33,509 bases of DNA, taken from the NCBI GenBank assembly GCA_903822055.1, contig CAIJNR010000074.1:1-33509 (forward strand), given 5' to 3'. The translations under genes were made by a program, and so were the position numbers. Every line of letters starts with the position of its first letter. Position 1 is the stretch's first letter. This stretch comes from an uncultured Francisellaceae bacterium (lineage in GTDB: Bacteria > Pseudomonadota > Gammaproteobacteria > UBA6186 > Azoamicaceae). Positions 9,049 through 16,302 of the stretch are shown here, piece by piece. The notes beneath the pieces are model-generated. The model was not told where the DNA came from and did no database searches. It saw only the letters and a list, made by a program, of their open reading frames with translations.

Positions 9049-10539
9049 ATGCATTATTTTAATGAAAGTTTTAGTAATTACTTTACTAGTAGTGCGTCTC
9101 GTCGAATTAATAATATCCATTTTGTTGGAATTGGTGGTTCAGGGATGAGTGGTATTGCAGAAGTATTGTATAATTTGGGTTTTCTAGTTACAGGCTCAGA
9201 TCTAGCTAAGAATGATTCTACCAGTAGATTAATTAGTTTAGGAGTGAGGGTAGCCTTTTCTCATATTGCAGAAAATGCCGCCTATTGTGATGCAATAGTT
9301 GTGTCATCAGCAGTTGCCGACGATAACATAGAATTATTAATTGCCAGAAAACGTCGAATTCCTATCATTCACAGAGCTGAAATGTTAGCTGAATTAATGA
9401 GGTTTAAATATGGAATAGCAATTGCCGGGAGTCACGGTAAAACTACAACCACTAGTTTAATTGCTACTATTTTGGCGGAAGCTAATCAAGATCCTACTTT
9501 TGTCGTTGGTGGTAAATTGAACAAATTTAGTTCTAATGCTAAATTGGGTGCTGGAGAATTTTTTGTTGCTGAAGCCGATGAAAGTGATGAGTCATTTTTG
9601 CACTTAAACCCATTGTTAGCTGTCATTACCAACATTGATAATGATCATTTATGTAATTATGGTGGGGATGTTAATAATTTAAAAAAAGCATTTTTAGAAT
9701 TTACCCATAGGTTACCTTTTTATGGATTAGCGATTGTATGTAGGGATGATCCTGGCATTGCAAGTTGTATGCAACATATTTCTAGACCATTATTAAGCTA
9801 TGGTTTTTCTGAAGAAGCGGATCTGCGTGCTACTAAGTATCAACAACAAAAAAATGTAAGTTATTTTCAGGTGTTATTACCTGGGGAATCGAATCCAATT
9901 CAAGTTACATTAAATTTGCCTGGTAAACATAATGTATTAAATGCTTTAGCAGCCATTGCTGTTGGTATAGAATTAAAAATTGATTTTTCTATTATTCATC
10001 AAACATTAATGCATTTTCATGGTGTTGGTAGAAGATTCCAGATGCATGGTAATTTTTTGATTAACAATAATAACCAAAATAACAATAAAAATTTTTTATT
10101 GTTGGATGATTATGGTCATCATCCAAAAGAAATTAACTCGGTTATTGTATCTATACTTGAAGGTTGGCCTAATCGTAGATTAGTTATAGTTTTTCAGCCA
10201 CATAGATATAGTCGTACCGAGCAGTTATTTCAGGATTTTGTACGCGTTTTAGCGAGTGCTGATCAAATAATACTATTAGATATTTATAGTGCAGGAGAGG
10301 AAGTTATACCAAATATTTCATCACAAAAAATATGTGAAGAAATATTCACGAATTATGGTAAAAAAACAACGTTAGTGTCTAAAAATTCAGCAATTGCATT
10401 AGAAGATTCTTTATTAGAGGTGTTAAATAAAATTTTACAAGACGGGGATGTTTTATTAATGCAGGGTGCAGGAGATGTTGGTAAATTAACCACAAAATTA
10501 GTAGCAAAATTACATGTTTATGAGGATGTTAAAGTTTGA
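9049..10539 (+). CDS. murC: UDP-N-acetylmuramate--L-alanine ligase
   Basis: Cytoplasmic ATP-dependent ligase that adds L-Ala to UDP-MurNAc, the first amino acid of the peptidoglycan stem. 496 residues, close to the usual length. The N-terminal nucleotide-sugar domain has HFVGIGGSGMSG at 24-35; the central Mur ATPase domain has the P-loop GSHGKTTTTS (127-136) and EADESDESF; the C-terminal domain has DDYGHHPKEI. All key motifs are intact. It heads a four-gene cell-wall operon, and its stop overlaps the start of dacB by four bases, so translation is probably coupled. Confidence 0.97.
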   Translation: MHYFNESFSNYFTSSASRRINNIHFVGIGGSGMSGIAEVLYNLGFLVTGSDLAKNDSTSRLISLGVRVAFSHIAENAAYCDAIVVSSAVADDNIELLIARKRRIPIIHRAEMLAELMRFKYGIAIAGSHGKTTTTSLIATILAEANQDPTFVVGGKLNKFSSNAKLGAGEFFVAEADESDESFLHLNPLLAVITNIDNDHLCNYGGDVNNLKKAFLEFTHRLPFYGLAIVCRDDPGIASCMQHISRPLLSYGFSEEADLRATKYQQQKNVSYFQVLLPGESNPIQVTLNLPGKHNVLNALAAIAVGIELKIDFSIIHQTLMHFHGVGRRFQMHGNFLINNNNQNNNKNFLLLDDYGHHPKEINSVIVSILEGWPNRRLVIVFQPHRYSRTEQLFQDFVRVLASADQIILLDIYSAGEEVIPNISSQKICEEIFTNYGKKTTLVSKNSAIALEDSLLEVLNKILQDGDVLLMQGAGDVGKLTTKLVAKLHVYEDVKV

Positions 10540-11966
10540 GATATATCTATTTGTTAGTTTTTTTAAGTGTTAATCTTTTTTTGACATCCAAAGCATTTTG
10601 TCAAGATTATCAAAAAAACATCCAAGATTTTTTAGAACATAACTTTACCAACAATCAAGTTGGATTAGTAGTGCAATCTTTGCCAGATAATAAAATTTTA
10701 TATCAGCAAAATGCTCATAAGCTGTTTGTGCCAGCAAGTTTAGTGAAATTGTTTACATTAGTAAGCAGTTTGGAGGAATTAACACCTCAATTTAAATTTA
10801 AAACAAGTGTTAAGTGGTTACCAAAAACTTTGAAAAACAATAAATTACACGGAGATCTATCTTTAGTTTTTACTGGTGATCCTAGTTTAACTCAGGAAGA
10901 TTTAGAAAATTTAATTCTAGCTGTTAAAAAGCAAGGCATTAATACTATTGAAGGTAATTTGATTGTTGATGACACTTTGTTTTCTGATTTATATGGTAAT
11001 GGTTGGGCAGTGGATGATTTATCCTGGTATTATGCTGCGCCTTCTGGGGCAATAATTATTTCTGAAAATAAAATACCTATTGCTATTAAACCAATTAACA
11101 CTATTGGACAATCGGTAGAATTTTTTATAGACAATAATAATAAAGCATTATATCCATTAATTGTTGGTTCTAAAGTAACAGCTGTTACTAAACAACAAAG
11201 TGAGAATGATTGTAAATTGGAAGTTACAGTTAACTCAGAAAACAACAGCTTTTTTTCTGGATGTGCACAAATTGATCAAACGGTACAGCATCTAAATTTA
11301 GCATTAAATTCTCCAAGAAAATATTTACAAAATTTATTAACATTATATTTACAAAAAAATAATATACATTTAAAAGGTAACATTGTTTTTAATAAATCTC
11401 CCAATGGACTGTTAGATTTAAAAGTGCATCAATCTTTACCGCTATTTAGCTTGTTACAAATTATGATGAAAAATTCTAATAATGTTTATGCTCATAGTAT
11501 TGGTAAAGCTATGGGAGTAAAATTGTATGGAGACGGATCATTTAAAACTTCAACAAAGGCTATGATGAACGTATTGCAAAAAAAGTTGACTATCAATACT
11601 AGCACATTAAATCTAGTCGACAGTTCTGGGTTGTCTAATTATAATGTGCTAACTCCAAATCATGTAATTAGATTGTTACAGGTTATACACAATGATAAGG
11701 CCTTGCAAACAAATGTTTTAAAAATTCTAGCAAAACCAGGCGAATCTGGAACATTAAAAAATAGATTAACTGCTAAAGATCTAAAAAGTAATGTATTAGC
11801 CAAGACTGGTAGTTTAAGAAATGCTTCTGGGATTGCAGGTTATATCAAAACTAAGACAAATCGTTCTTTAGCTTTTGTATTTATAGTAAATAATATAATG
11901 CCAAATAGTTTTCACACCAAGCAACTAGAAGATGAATTATGCGAGTTATTGATAAATTTTGGTTAG
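10536..11966 (+). CDS. dacB: D-alanyl-D-alanine carboxypeptidase/endopeptidase (PBP4 type)
   Basis: Periplasmic serine DD-peptidase that trims or opens stem-peptide crosslinks. 476 residues. It starts at TTG, overlapping the murC stop as TTGA; the next ATG is far downstream, and the TTG start gives a proper signal peptide (hydrophobic 4-16, cleavage near SKAFCQ). The three S13-family motifs are intact: S68-L-V-K71, S314-N-N316 and K423-T-G425. PBP4 genes usually stand alone. Here it sits between murC and murB, which is an unusual arrangement. The TAG stop abuts a palindromic repeat. Confidence 0.94.
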   Translation: MRYIYLLVFLSVNLFLTSKAFCQDYQKNIQDFLEHNFTNNQVGLVVQSLPDNKILYQQNAHKLFVPASLVKLFTLVSSLEELTPQFKFKTSVKWLPKTLKNNKLHGDLSLVFTGDPSLTQEDLENLILAVKKQGINTIEGNLIVDDTLFSDLYGNGWAVDDLSWYYAAPSGAIIISENKIPIAIKPINTIGQSVEFFIDNNNKALYPLIVGSKVTAVTKQQSENDCKLEVTVNSENNSFFSGCAQIDQTVQHLNLALNSPRKYLQNLLTLYLQKNNIHLKGNIVFNKSPNGLLDLKVHQSLPLFSLLQIMMKNSNNVYAHSIGKAMGVKLYGDGSFKTSTKAMMNVLQKKLTINTSTLNLVDSSGLSNYNVLTPNHVIRLLQVIHNDKALQTNVLKILAKPGESGTLKNRLTAKDLKSNVLAKTGSLRNASGIAGYIKTKTNRSLAFVFIVNNIMPNSFHTKQLEDELCELLINFG

Positions 11967-11967
11967 C

Positions 11968-12019
11968 ATCCACCCGGCGGCTAACGCCGCCACCCTCCTT
12001 CGAAAACGAAGGAGGGTAA
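11968..12019 (+). repeat. GC-rich double-hairpin palindromic repeat, copy 1
   Basis: Starts ATCCACCC. Hairpin 1 is GGCGGC-TAAC-GCCGCC. Hairpin 2 is CCCTCCTTCG-AAAA-CGAAGGAGGG. It is far more GC-rich than the surroundings. It fills the dacB-murB gap and ends three bases before the murB ATG at 12022. Related copies are at 15365, 15517 (inverted) and 33478. Confidence 0.9.
12009..12016 (+). promoter_or_regulatory. murB ribosome-binding site inside a repeat hairpin
   Basis: AAGGAGGG, five bases before ATG 12022, is the right arm of hairpin 2 of the repeat. Its left arm (CCCTCCTT, 11993-12000) copies the anti-Shine-Dalgarno sequence of 16S rRNA and would pair with it. The site is thus optimal in sequence but predicted to be masked. 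Confidence 0.7.
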
Positions 12020-12021
12020 AA

Positions 12022-12924
12022 ATGGAAACTAAGTTTAATATTTCATTAGCTAAACATACCTCGTATAAAGTTGGTGGATGTGCAAAAATTTATTTTAAGC
12101 CAAAAAATTTACAAGAATTATCTAAATTTATCAAAGAATTACCATTAACTGAAGAGATCCTATGGTTAGGTTTAGGGAGTAATGTTTTAATTAGAGATGG
12201 TGGTTTTGATGGTGTTGTGATCCATACAAACAATGTTTTAAATAATATAGATATTATAGAAAAAAACGATGTTGGATTGTTAATTAAAGTAGGAGCTGGA
12301 GTTAGTTGTGCAAAACTTGCCAAATTTTGTGTTAAGCATAATTTAGCAGAAGGAATTTGGTTTGCTGGTATTCCTGGCACTATGGGCGGAGCACTCGCTA
12401 TGAATGCAGGTGCTTTTGGTGGAGAAACTTGGCGTCATGTAGCTTCAGTAGATGTAATAAATCGTCAAGGGAAAATTTTTAATGAGCTTCCTACCGATTA
12501 TCAGGTTAGTTATAGATCTATTGTTAATTTAAAGAACCATAACCATAAGATTAATGAATGGTTTGTTGCTGGTATATTGTTTTTTCAATTTTCCAAAACA
12601 GAAGATAATCATTTAGAAGAAAAAATAAATTTATTATTACAACAAAGAAAATTGACTCAGCCAATCGGTACATTAAATTGTGGCTCAGTTTTTAAAAATC
12701 CGATTAATAATTGGGCTGGGCAATTAATTGAAACTGCGGAGTTGAAGGGAAAACAGTTGGGAGGTGCTATAGTTTCTGAGAAGCATGCCAATTTTATAAT
12801 TAATATTGGGATGGCAACAGCTGATGATATTGAAAAATTAATTAACTTTATCCAAAGTAAAGTATTAGCTGTACACCAAATATCGCTAGAGACGGAGGTT
12901 AAAATAGTTGGAAAATCAAAATAA
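12022..12924 (+). CDS. murB: UDP-N-acetylenolpyruvoylglucosamine reductase
   Basis: Cytoplasmic FAD enzyme that reduces UDP-GlcNAc-enolpyruvate to UDP-MurNAc with NADPH. 300 residues from ATG 12022. FAD-domain motifs include HTSYKVGG near the start, LGSNVLIRDGG and GIPGTMGGALAMNAGAFG. The catalytic serine is Ser222 in NCGSVFKNP, and Glu292 in LETEV is the likely C-terminal catalytic Glu. The frame is also open back to TTG 11959, which would add 21 residues encoded entirely by the palindromic repeat (SIHPAANAAT...). The family starts at about the NISLAKHTS position, so ATG 12022 is preferred. The ddl-like gene overlaps its end by 17 bases. Confidence 0.96.
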   Translation: METKFNISLAKHTSYKVGGCAKIYFKPKNLQELSKFIKELPLTEEILWLGLGSNVLIRDGGFDGVVIHTNNVLNNIDIIEKNDVGLLIKVGAGVSCAKLAKFCVKHNLAEGIWFAGIPGTMGGALAMNAGAFGGETWRHVASVDVINRQGKIFNELPTDYQVSYRSIVNLKNHNHKINEWFVAGILFFQFSKTEDNHLEEKINLLLQQRKLTQPIGTLNCGSVFKNPINNWAGQLIETAELKGKQLGGAIVSEKHANFIINIGMATADDIEKLINFIQSKVLAVHQISLETEVKIVGKSK

Positions 12925-13879
12925 ACAAGTGTCTGTGGGTCCAGTGGAGTCTATAGGTAAAGTTGCTTTATTGGTTGGATCGCGCGATAAAGCATTATCA
13001 TTCATAGATCTACTAGAAGTTTTGAAAAAGAAAAGTATTGCAATTAAGATCATTGAAGTTTTGGATGAAGGCTTAAGTCTGTTAGACAAATCAATTTGGC
13101 AAGATGTTTCCAGAGTATTTATAGCAATAACTGAGGAACATAACTTGTCTTTTGGTCACATCCAGGGGTTGTTGGATATTTTATGTTTGGAGTATACAGG
13201 TTGTGGTATGTTAACTGCAGCATTAGCTGTAGACATTATAAAAAGTAAAAAAATTTGGCAGCTCATGGGTATTGCTACAACACCATTTATAAAGTGGAGA
13301 GCAAATGTTGATTGGCAAGAAATGATAGGTTTAATTGGATTTCCTGTAGCTATAAAATCAATATGTGCTAATGATAAAAGAGTTTTTAAAGTTCAGCATA
13401 TGGAGAAATTGCAATCAGTCAGTAAAAACTTTAAAAATTTAAATGATATTATCATTGAACCATGGGTTACTGGGGATGAGTATATTATATACATTATTGA
13501 TGAACAGGCTTTATTGCCATTGAAAATAAGTAATTTTTTTATTACGGAAGCCATATTACCTAATAAAAAATCAAGTAATAAAAAAGATAATAAAGAAAAT
13601 ATTGAATTGTTAAATATTACCAGAATGCAAAAATTAGCATTAAGTGCATTTAAAGCTATTGGTGGTTCAGGATTTGCAAGTGTAAATATTTTAAAAGATT
13701 TAAATGGTGATTGTTGGGTTTTATCAGTGAATACCGCTCCATTAATGACACGTAATTCTACTTTTGCAACAGCCGCTCATAATTCTGGTATTAATTTTGA
13801 AATGCTAATAGAAAAAATTTTAGCAACCAGTTTTGTCAAAAAAGTTAATTATAATAAGTTTTCTATATTAAACAAATAA
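12908..13879 (+). CDS. D-Ala-D-Ala ligase-like protein, probably catalytically dead
   Basis: 323 residues with an ATP-grasp Ddl fold from end to end: IQGLLDILCLEYTGCG (85-100), IIEPWVTGDEYIIYII, and VNTAPLMTRNS near the C-terminus. TTG start 12908 overlaps murB and has GGAGG nine bases upstream. Compared from memory with E. coli DdlB, most active-site positions are changed. Glu15 is Ala29. The GEDG loop is gone. Lys97 is Ile110. EGSS is ANDK (154-157). The Tyr216 omega loop is replaced by an Asn/Lys-rich stretch. Arg255 is Ser258, Asp257 is Asn260, and Glu270 is Ser273. Lys150 and Asn275 are kept. The open frame and conserved scaffold argue against simple decay. It may be a pseudoenzyme or a ligase of other specificity. 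It ends the operon. Confidence 0.85.
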   Translation: MENQNKQVSVGPVESIGKVALLVGSRDKALSFIDLLEVLKKKSIAIKIIEVLDEGLSLLDKSIWQDVSRVFIAITEEHNLSFGHIQGLLDILCLEYTGCGMLTAALAVDIIKSKKIWQLMGIATTPFIKWRANVDWQEMIGLIGFPVAIKSICANDKRVFKVQHMEKLQSVSKNFKNLNDIIIEPWVTGDEYIIYIIDEQALLPLKISNFFITEAILPNKKSSNKKDNKENIELLNITRMQKLALSAFKAIGGSGFASVNILKDLNGDCWVLSVNTAPLMTRNSTFATAAHNSGINFEMLIEKILATSFVKKVNYNKFSILNK

Positions 13880-13915
13880 AAGACCACAATTTTTTATAAT
13901 AAGCAATCGTTTAAT

Positions 13916-13973
13916 ATTGCGTTGACAAGCGTTGACGCAATACTTGACATATTGCAGAAATGTTTGGTATTAA
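13916..13973 (+). promoter_or_regulatory. Promoter with possible operator for the stress cluster
   Basis: TTGACA (13944-13949), 18-base spacer, TATTAA (13968-13973). Just upstream lie the inverted repeat ATTGCGT/ACGCAAT (13916-13922, 13935-13941) and a direct repeat of GCGTTGAC (13919, 13929). The perfect -35 is striking; the operator idea is inference. Confidence 0.5.
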
Positions 13974-14074
13974 TATTATTATAAACGAATAGGCGAACGA
14001 ACAAGCGAAGTGAAAAATTTAAACGTGAATTAATAATATTTCTTTTTTGTTTTATGAAATGGGGGTAATTTACT

Positions 14075-14596
14075 ATGAGCGCTTTATCTATAATCGTGGC
14101 AAATATAATTTTAATTACTTGTTTTTTTTGTGATGTTGTTGTTGCAAGACAGCCAGCCGATGATGTTATTACCAAAGAAATTAAATCACTATTAACTAAA
14201 GAGGCAGATATTCCCACCAAACGACTAAACATATCGGCTAATGATGGAGTGGTATTGTTAGATGGAACTGTCGATACTAGGTTGCAGGCTCATAAAATCA
14301 TAGAAATTGCTAATTCTATTGATAATGTTAGGGATGTTGACACCTACAATCTAAAAGTTGCTAGTTCAAATCAATATCTAAAGGATGCGTTTATAACTTC
14401 TGCTGCTAAAGGAAAAATAATATTGTTAGCTAGAAATGGTAAAATAGGAAAAGATATTAATTTTAGTGTGGAAACTACAAATGGCAATGTCCATATATTT
14501 GGAAAGATCGAGGATGATAAGGATATTTCAGTAATTACTAGAGAGGTTGGTCGTATTAAAGGAGTTAAAAACGTTCATTGCAATACTTATAGCTAA
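14075..14596 (+). CDS. BON-domain periplasmic protein
   Basis: 173 residues, ATG with GGGGGT eight bases upstream. An N-terminal hydrophobic signal (5-22, cleavage near VVVARQ) implies export. Two BON domains follow, about 29-95 (ITKEIKSLL..., GVVLLDGTVDT) and 100-172 (GKIGKDINFSVETTNGNVHIFGKI, IKGVKNV). The layout is like OsmY, a periplasmic stress protein whose BON domains are thought to bind lipid or membrane. The two genes after it are also of general stress type, each with its own strong ribosome-binding site, so a common stress operon is likely. Confidence 0.88.
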   Translation: MSALSIIVANIILITCFFCDVVVARQPADDVITKEIKSLLTKEADIPTKRLNISANDGVVLLDGTVDTRLQAHKIIEIANSIDNVRDVDTYNLKVASSNQYLKDAFITSAAKGKIILLARNGKIGKDINFSVETTNGNVHIFGKIEDDKDISVITREVGRIKGVKNVHCNTYS

Positions 14597-14657
14597 ACAT
14601 TAGTAGGAGATAAACAAGGCATAATGCTAAAAACTTGTTTCAGTATTGGAGGTTAGT

Positions 14658-15116
14658 ATGACTACATTAACTGGGAAACAAAACGATTTTTTAGAAGCAA
14701 TCCAAGATTTAGTAGAGCTTGAATACGATATTAGAGAAGTATATAAAGAAGCTATTGCTAAACTAATAAAAAGTGATTACAAAATAAAATTAAATGAGTT
14801 TTGCCAAGATCACGAACACTATATAATGGAGTTGTCTAAGCTATTACAAAACCATAATGAACAAGCGCCCATTAAACCAAGTGTAATTAAGCCTTTGATT
14901 AGTAAAGGCAAAGTTGCACTTGCTGAAATAATGGGTGATCAAATGATCTTAGCTGCAATGGCTAACAATGAAATTGATACTAATAAGGCATATGAACGTA
15001 TTAATTCTCGTCATGATCGATGGGAGGATGCTACAGAAATGCTTAAGCGAATGCTGGATGATGAGAAAAAGCATAAAAAATGGCTAGATGAAAATAAACA
15101 ACAGTCAAACTCTTGA
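14658..15116 (+). CDS. Ferritin-like four-helix protein (DUF2383/PA2169-like)
   Basis: 152 residues from ATG 14658, preceded by GGAGG at 14648-14652; the frame is open to TTG 14646, but that codon overlaps the Shine-Dalgarno and is rejected. Four amphipathic helices carry Glu/His patterns typical of ferritin-like bundles: ELEYDIREVYKEA, DHEHYIMEL, ALAEIMGDQMILAAM and DDEKKHKKWLDE. The family is poorly characterised and often found with CsbD, BON and other stress genes. Whether it binds metal is not known. The family assignment is moderately sure. Confidence 0.75.
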   Translation: MTTLTGKQNDFLEAIQDLVELEYDIREVYKEAIAKLIKSDYKIKLNEFCQDHEHYIMELSKLLQNHNEQAPIKPSVIKPLISKGKVALAEIMGDQMILAAMANNEIDTNKAYERINSRHDRWEDATEMLKRMLDDEKKHKKWLDENKQQSNS

Positions 15117-15171
15117 TTAATTCAAGTGTTCTTAATGTGCAATTTACGTTGTAATTAAGGAGGTAATTGTT

Positions 15172-15363
15172 ATGAGCTTTACTCTAGAAGCGCAAGATAA
15201 ATACAACAGCCTTAAAGAAACAATTAGACAAAAGTGGAGTAGATTAACAAAGCATGATCTAGATGTTATAGATGGTTCAAAAGATAAATTAGCTGCAAAA
15301 ATTGCTAGTTTATATGGCTATACAACAGAAGAAGTTATAGACGAAATAAATAATGCTTATTAG
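15172..15363 (+). CDS. CsbD-like stress protein
   Basis: 63 residues with the CsbD pattern: KETIRQKWSRLTKHDL, then IDGSKDKLAAKI and YGYTTEEVIDEI. ATG lies eight bases after a perfect AAGGAGGT (15157-15164), suggesting strong translation. CsbD proteins are small, induced by general stress, of unknown mechanism. Third gene of the BON/ferritin-like cluster. Its TAG stop is at the edge of a palindromic repeat. Confidence 0.87.
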   Translation: MSFTLEAQDKYNSLKETIRQKWSRLTKHDLDVIDGSKDKLAAKIASLYGYTTEEVIDEINNAY

Positions 15364-15364
15364 C

Positions 15365-15415
15365 ATCCACCCGGCAGCTAACGCTGCCACCCTCCTTCGA
15401 AGCGAAGGAGGGTAA
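15365..15415 (+). repeat. Double-hairpin palindromic repeat, copy 2
   Basis: Hairpin 1 is GGCAGC-TAAC-GCTGCC; hairpin 2 is CCCTCCTTCGAAGCGAAGGA with GGG closing the stem. Begins two bases after the csbD stop. Its exact 51-base inverse lies at 15517-15567. It could also act as terminator for the stress cluster, though no T-run follows. Confidence 0.9.
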
Positions 15416-15516
15416 AATATACGTAAATTAAAGTCTTTATTATCATCAACAAGTAATAACCATATAGGTTAATATTAATTAAAAAAGTAGAGAATAATGT
15501 AAAATGTACGATAAAC

Positions 15517-15567
15517 TTACCCTCCTTCGCTTCGAAGGAGGGTGGCAGCGTTAGCTGCCGGGTGGAT
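15517..15567 (-). repeat. Double-hairpin palindromic repeat, copy 3 (inverted)
   Basis: Identical over 51 bases to copy 2 on the opposite strand; the two face each other across 101 bases of AT-rich DNA, so the whole 15365-15567 segment could fold as one long stem or be a small composite element. Confidence 0.9.
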
Positions 15568-15609
15568 GGTATAAAGTGAAAAAAGTCACACTTTTAGTCG
15601 CGCCCTTAC

Positions 15610-15768
15610 CTAAAAGTAAGGTTTATTTCTACTAGAAATGTTATTATACTTATCATATAAATAGAGTCCTACGCCTAATGTAATGGCTGTCCCAATTACA
15701 TAAGAATATTTTGAATCATATTTCCATAATAAGTTATTTTTTCTTGTTGATAAATTACTAGATTCAAA
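15610..15768 (-). pseudogene. Possible remnant of a small membrane protein gene
   Basis: Between stops at 15769-15771 and 15610-15612 (minus) an open stretch of 52 codons has no usual start. It encodes a membrane-segment-like stretch, YVIGTAITLGVGLYLYDKY, flanked by polar residues. The protein-like composition and absence of a start suggest the 3' end of a decayed gene beside the repeat pair. It could be chance. Confidence 0.3.
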
Positions 15769-15821
15769 TTAAAAAGCAACAAAATTAAAGATAATATCAG
15801 CAATTTAAAGGAGGGCAAGGC

Positions 15822-16172
15822 ATGTTAATATTAATAGATCAACATTGTATTCCTTGTGATAGCAAGATCTGTTTATTAACTATTGAAGAAGCCAGGGACA
15901 TGCTGCGTGAAGTTGCAGGATGGGAATTTAAACAAGATCCATATAGAATTTACAAATGCTTTCGGTTTAAAAATTTTTACCAAACTATATCTTTTGTTAA
16001 TGTTGTGGCATGGATTGCCAATCAAGAAAATCATCATCCTCGTTTAGAAGTCGAATATAACAGATGCATGGTAGAATATTGGACACATAGTATTAATGGC
16101 TTATCTGAAAATGATTTTATTTGTGCCGCTAAAATAAATCATTTATATAGTCGCTGGCGCGAAATTGCATAA
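15822..16172 (+). CDS. phhB: Pterin-4a-carbinolamine dehydratase
   Basis: 116 residues, ATG after a strong GGAGGG. Cytoplasmic enzyme that dehydrates 4a-hydroxytetrahydrobiopterin to regenerate the pterin cofactor of aromatic hydroxylases. The family signature is intact: E69-N-H71-H72-P73, then YNRCMVEYWTHSINGL (79-94) and the ending DFICAAKINHLY. No aromatic hydroxylase gene is nearby, so the substrate context is unclear; many bacteria keep this protein without one. A single-gene unit by spacing. Confidence 0.94.
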   Translation: MLILIDQHCIPCDSKICLLTIEEARDMLREVAGWEFKQDPYRIYKCFRFKNFYQTISFVNVVAWIANQENHHPRLEVEYNRCMVEYWTHSINGLSENDFICAAKINHLYSRWREIA

Positions 16173-16228
16173 TCACTATTTTGTCCACCAATTTTAAATT
16201 TTTAGATATGTTTGCAAATACCATTAGT

Positions 16229-16257
16229 TTGTGGAGAACGTGCTTTTGGTGTATGAT
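16229..16257 (+). promoter_or_regulatory. Candidate sigma70 promoter of the orphan gene
   Basis: TTGTGG (16229-16234), 17-base spacer, TATGAT (16252-16257), 45 bases before the ATG at 16303. Confidence 0.45.
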
Positions 16258-16302
16258 ATAGTACTTTTTCATTAAATTTTTATGTATTGAAGGTAGTCAG
16301 TT

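Larger units (their letters stand above)
15416..15821. other. Gene-poor stretch between csbD and phhB
   Basis: It holds copy 3 of the palindromic repeat, a small hairpin CCTTAC/GTAAGG (15604-15609, 15616-15621) and a possible gene remnant on the minus strand (15610-15768). The 101 bases between the two repeat copies show no coding frame I can support. The phhB ribosome-binding site (AAGGAGGG) lies at the right end. Confidence 0.7.

Noticed and set aside
11959-12021. TTG 11959 as the murB start
   Set aside because: It would add only repeat-encoded residues; ATG 12022 has an ideal ribosome-binding site and matches the family N-terminus. Kept as a minor possibility in the findings.
12908-13879. 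Calling the ddl-like gene a pseudogene
   Set aside because: No frameshift or stop, good ribosome-binding site, and the fold motifs outside the active site are kept; a pseudoenzyme fits better.
13972-14040. AATATTATTA/TAATAATATT inverted repeat before the BON gene
   Set aside because: Ten AT-only bases across a long loop are expected by chance in DNA of this composition.
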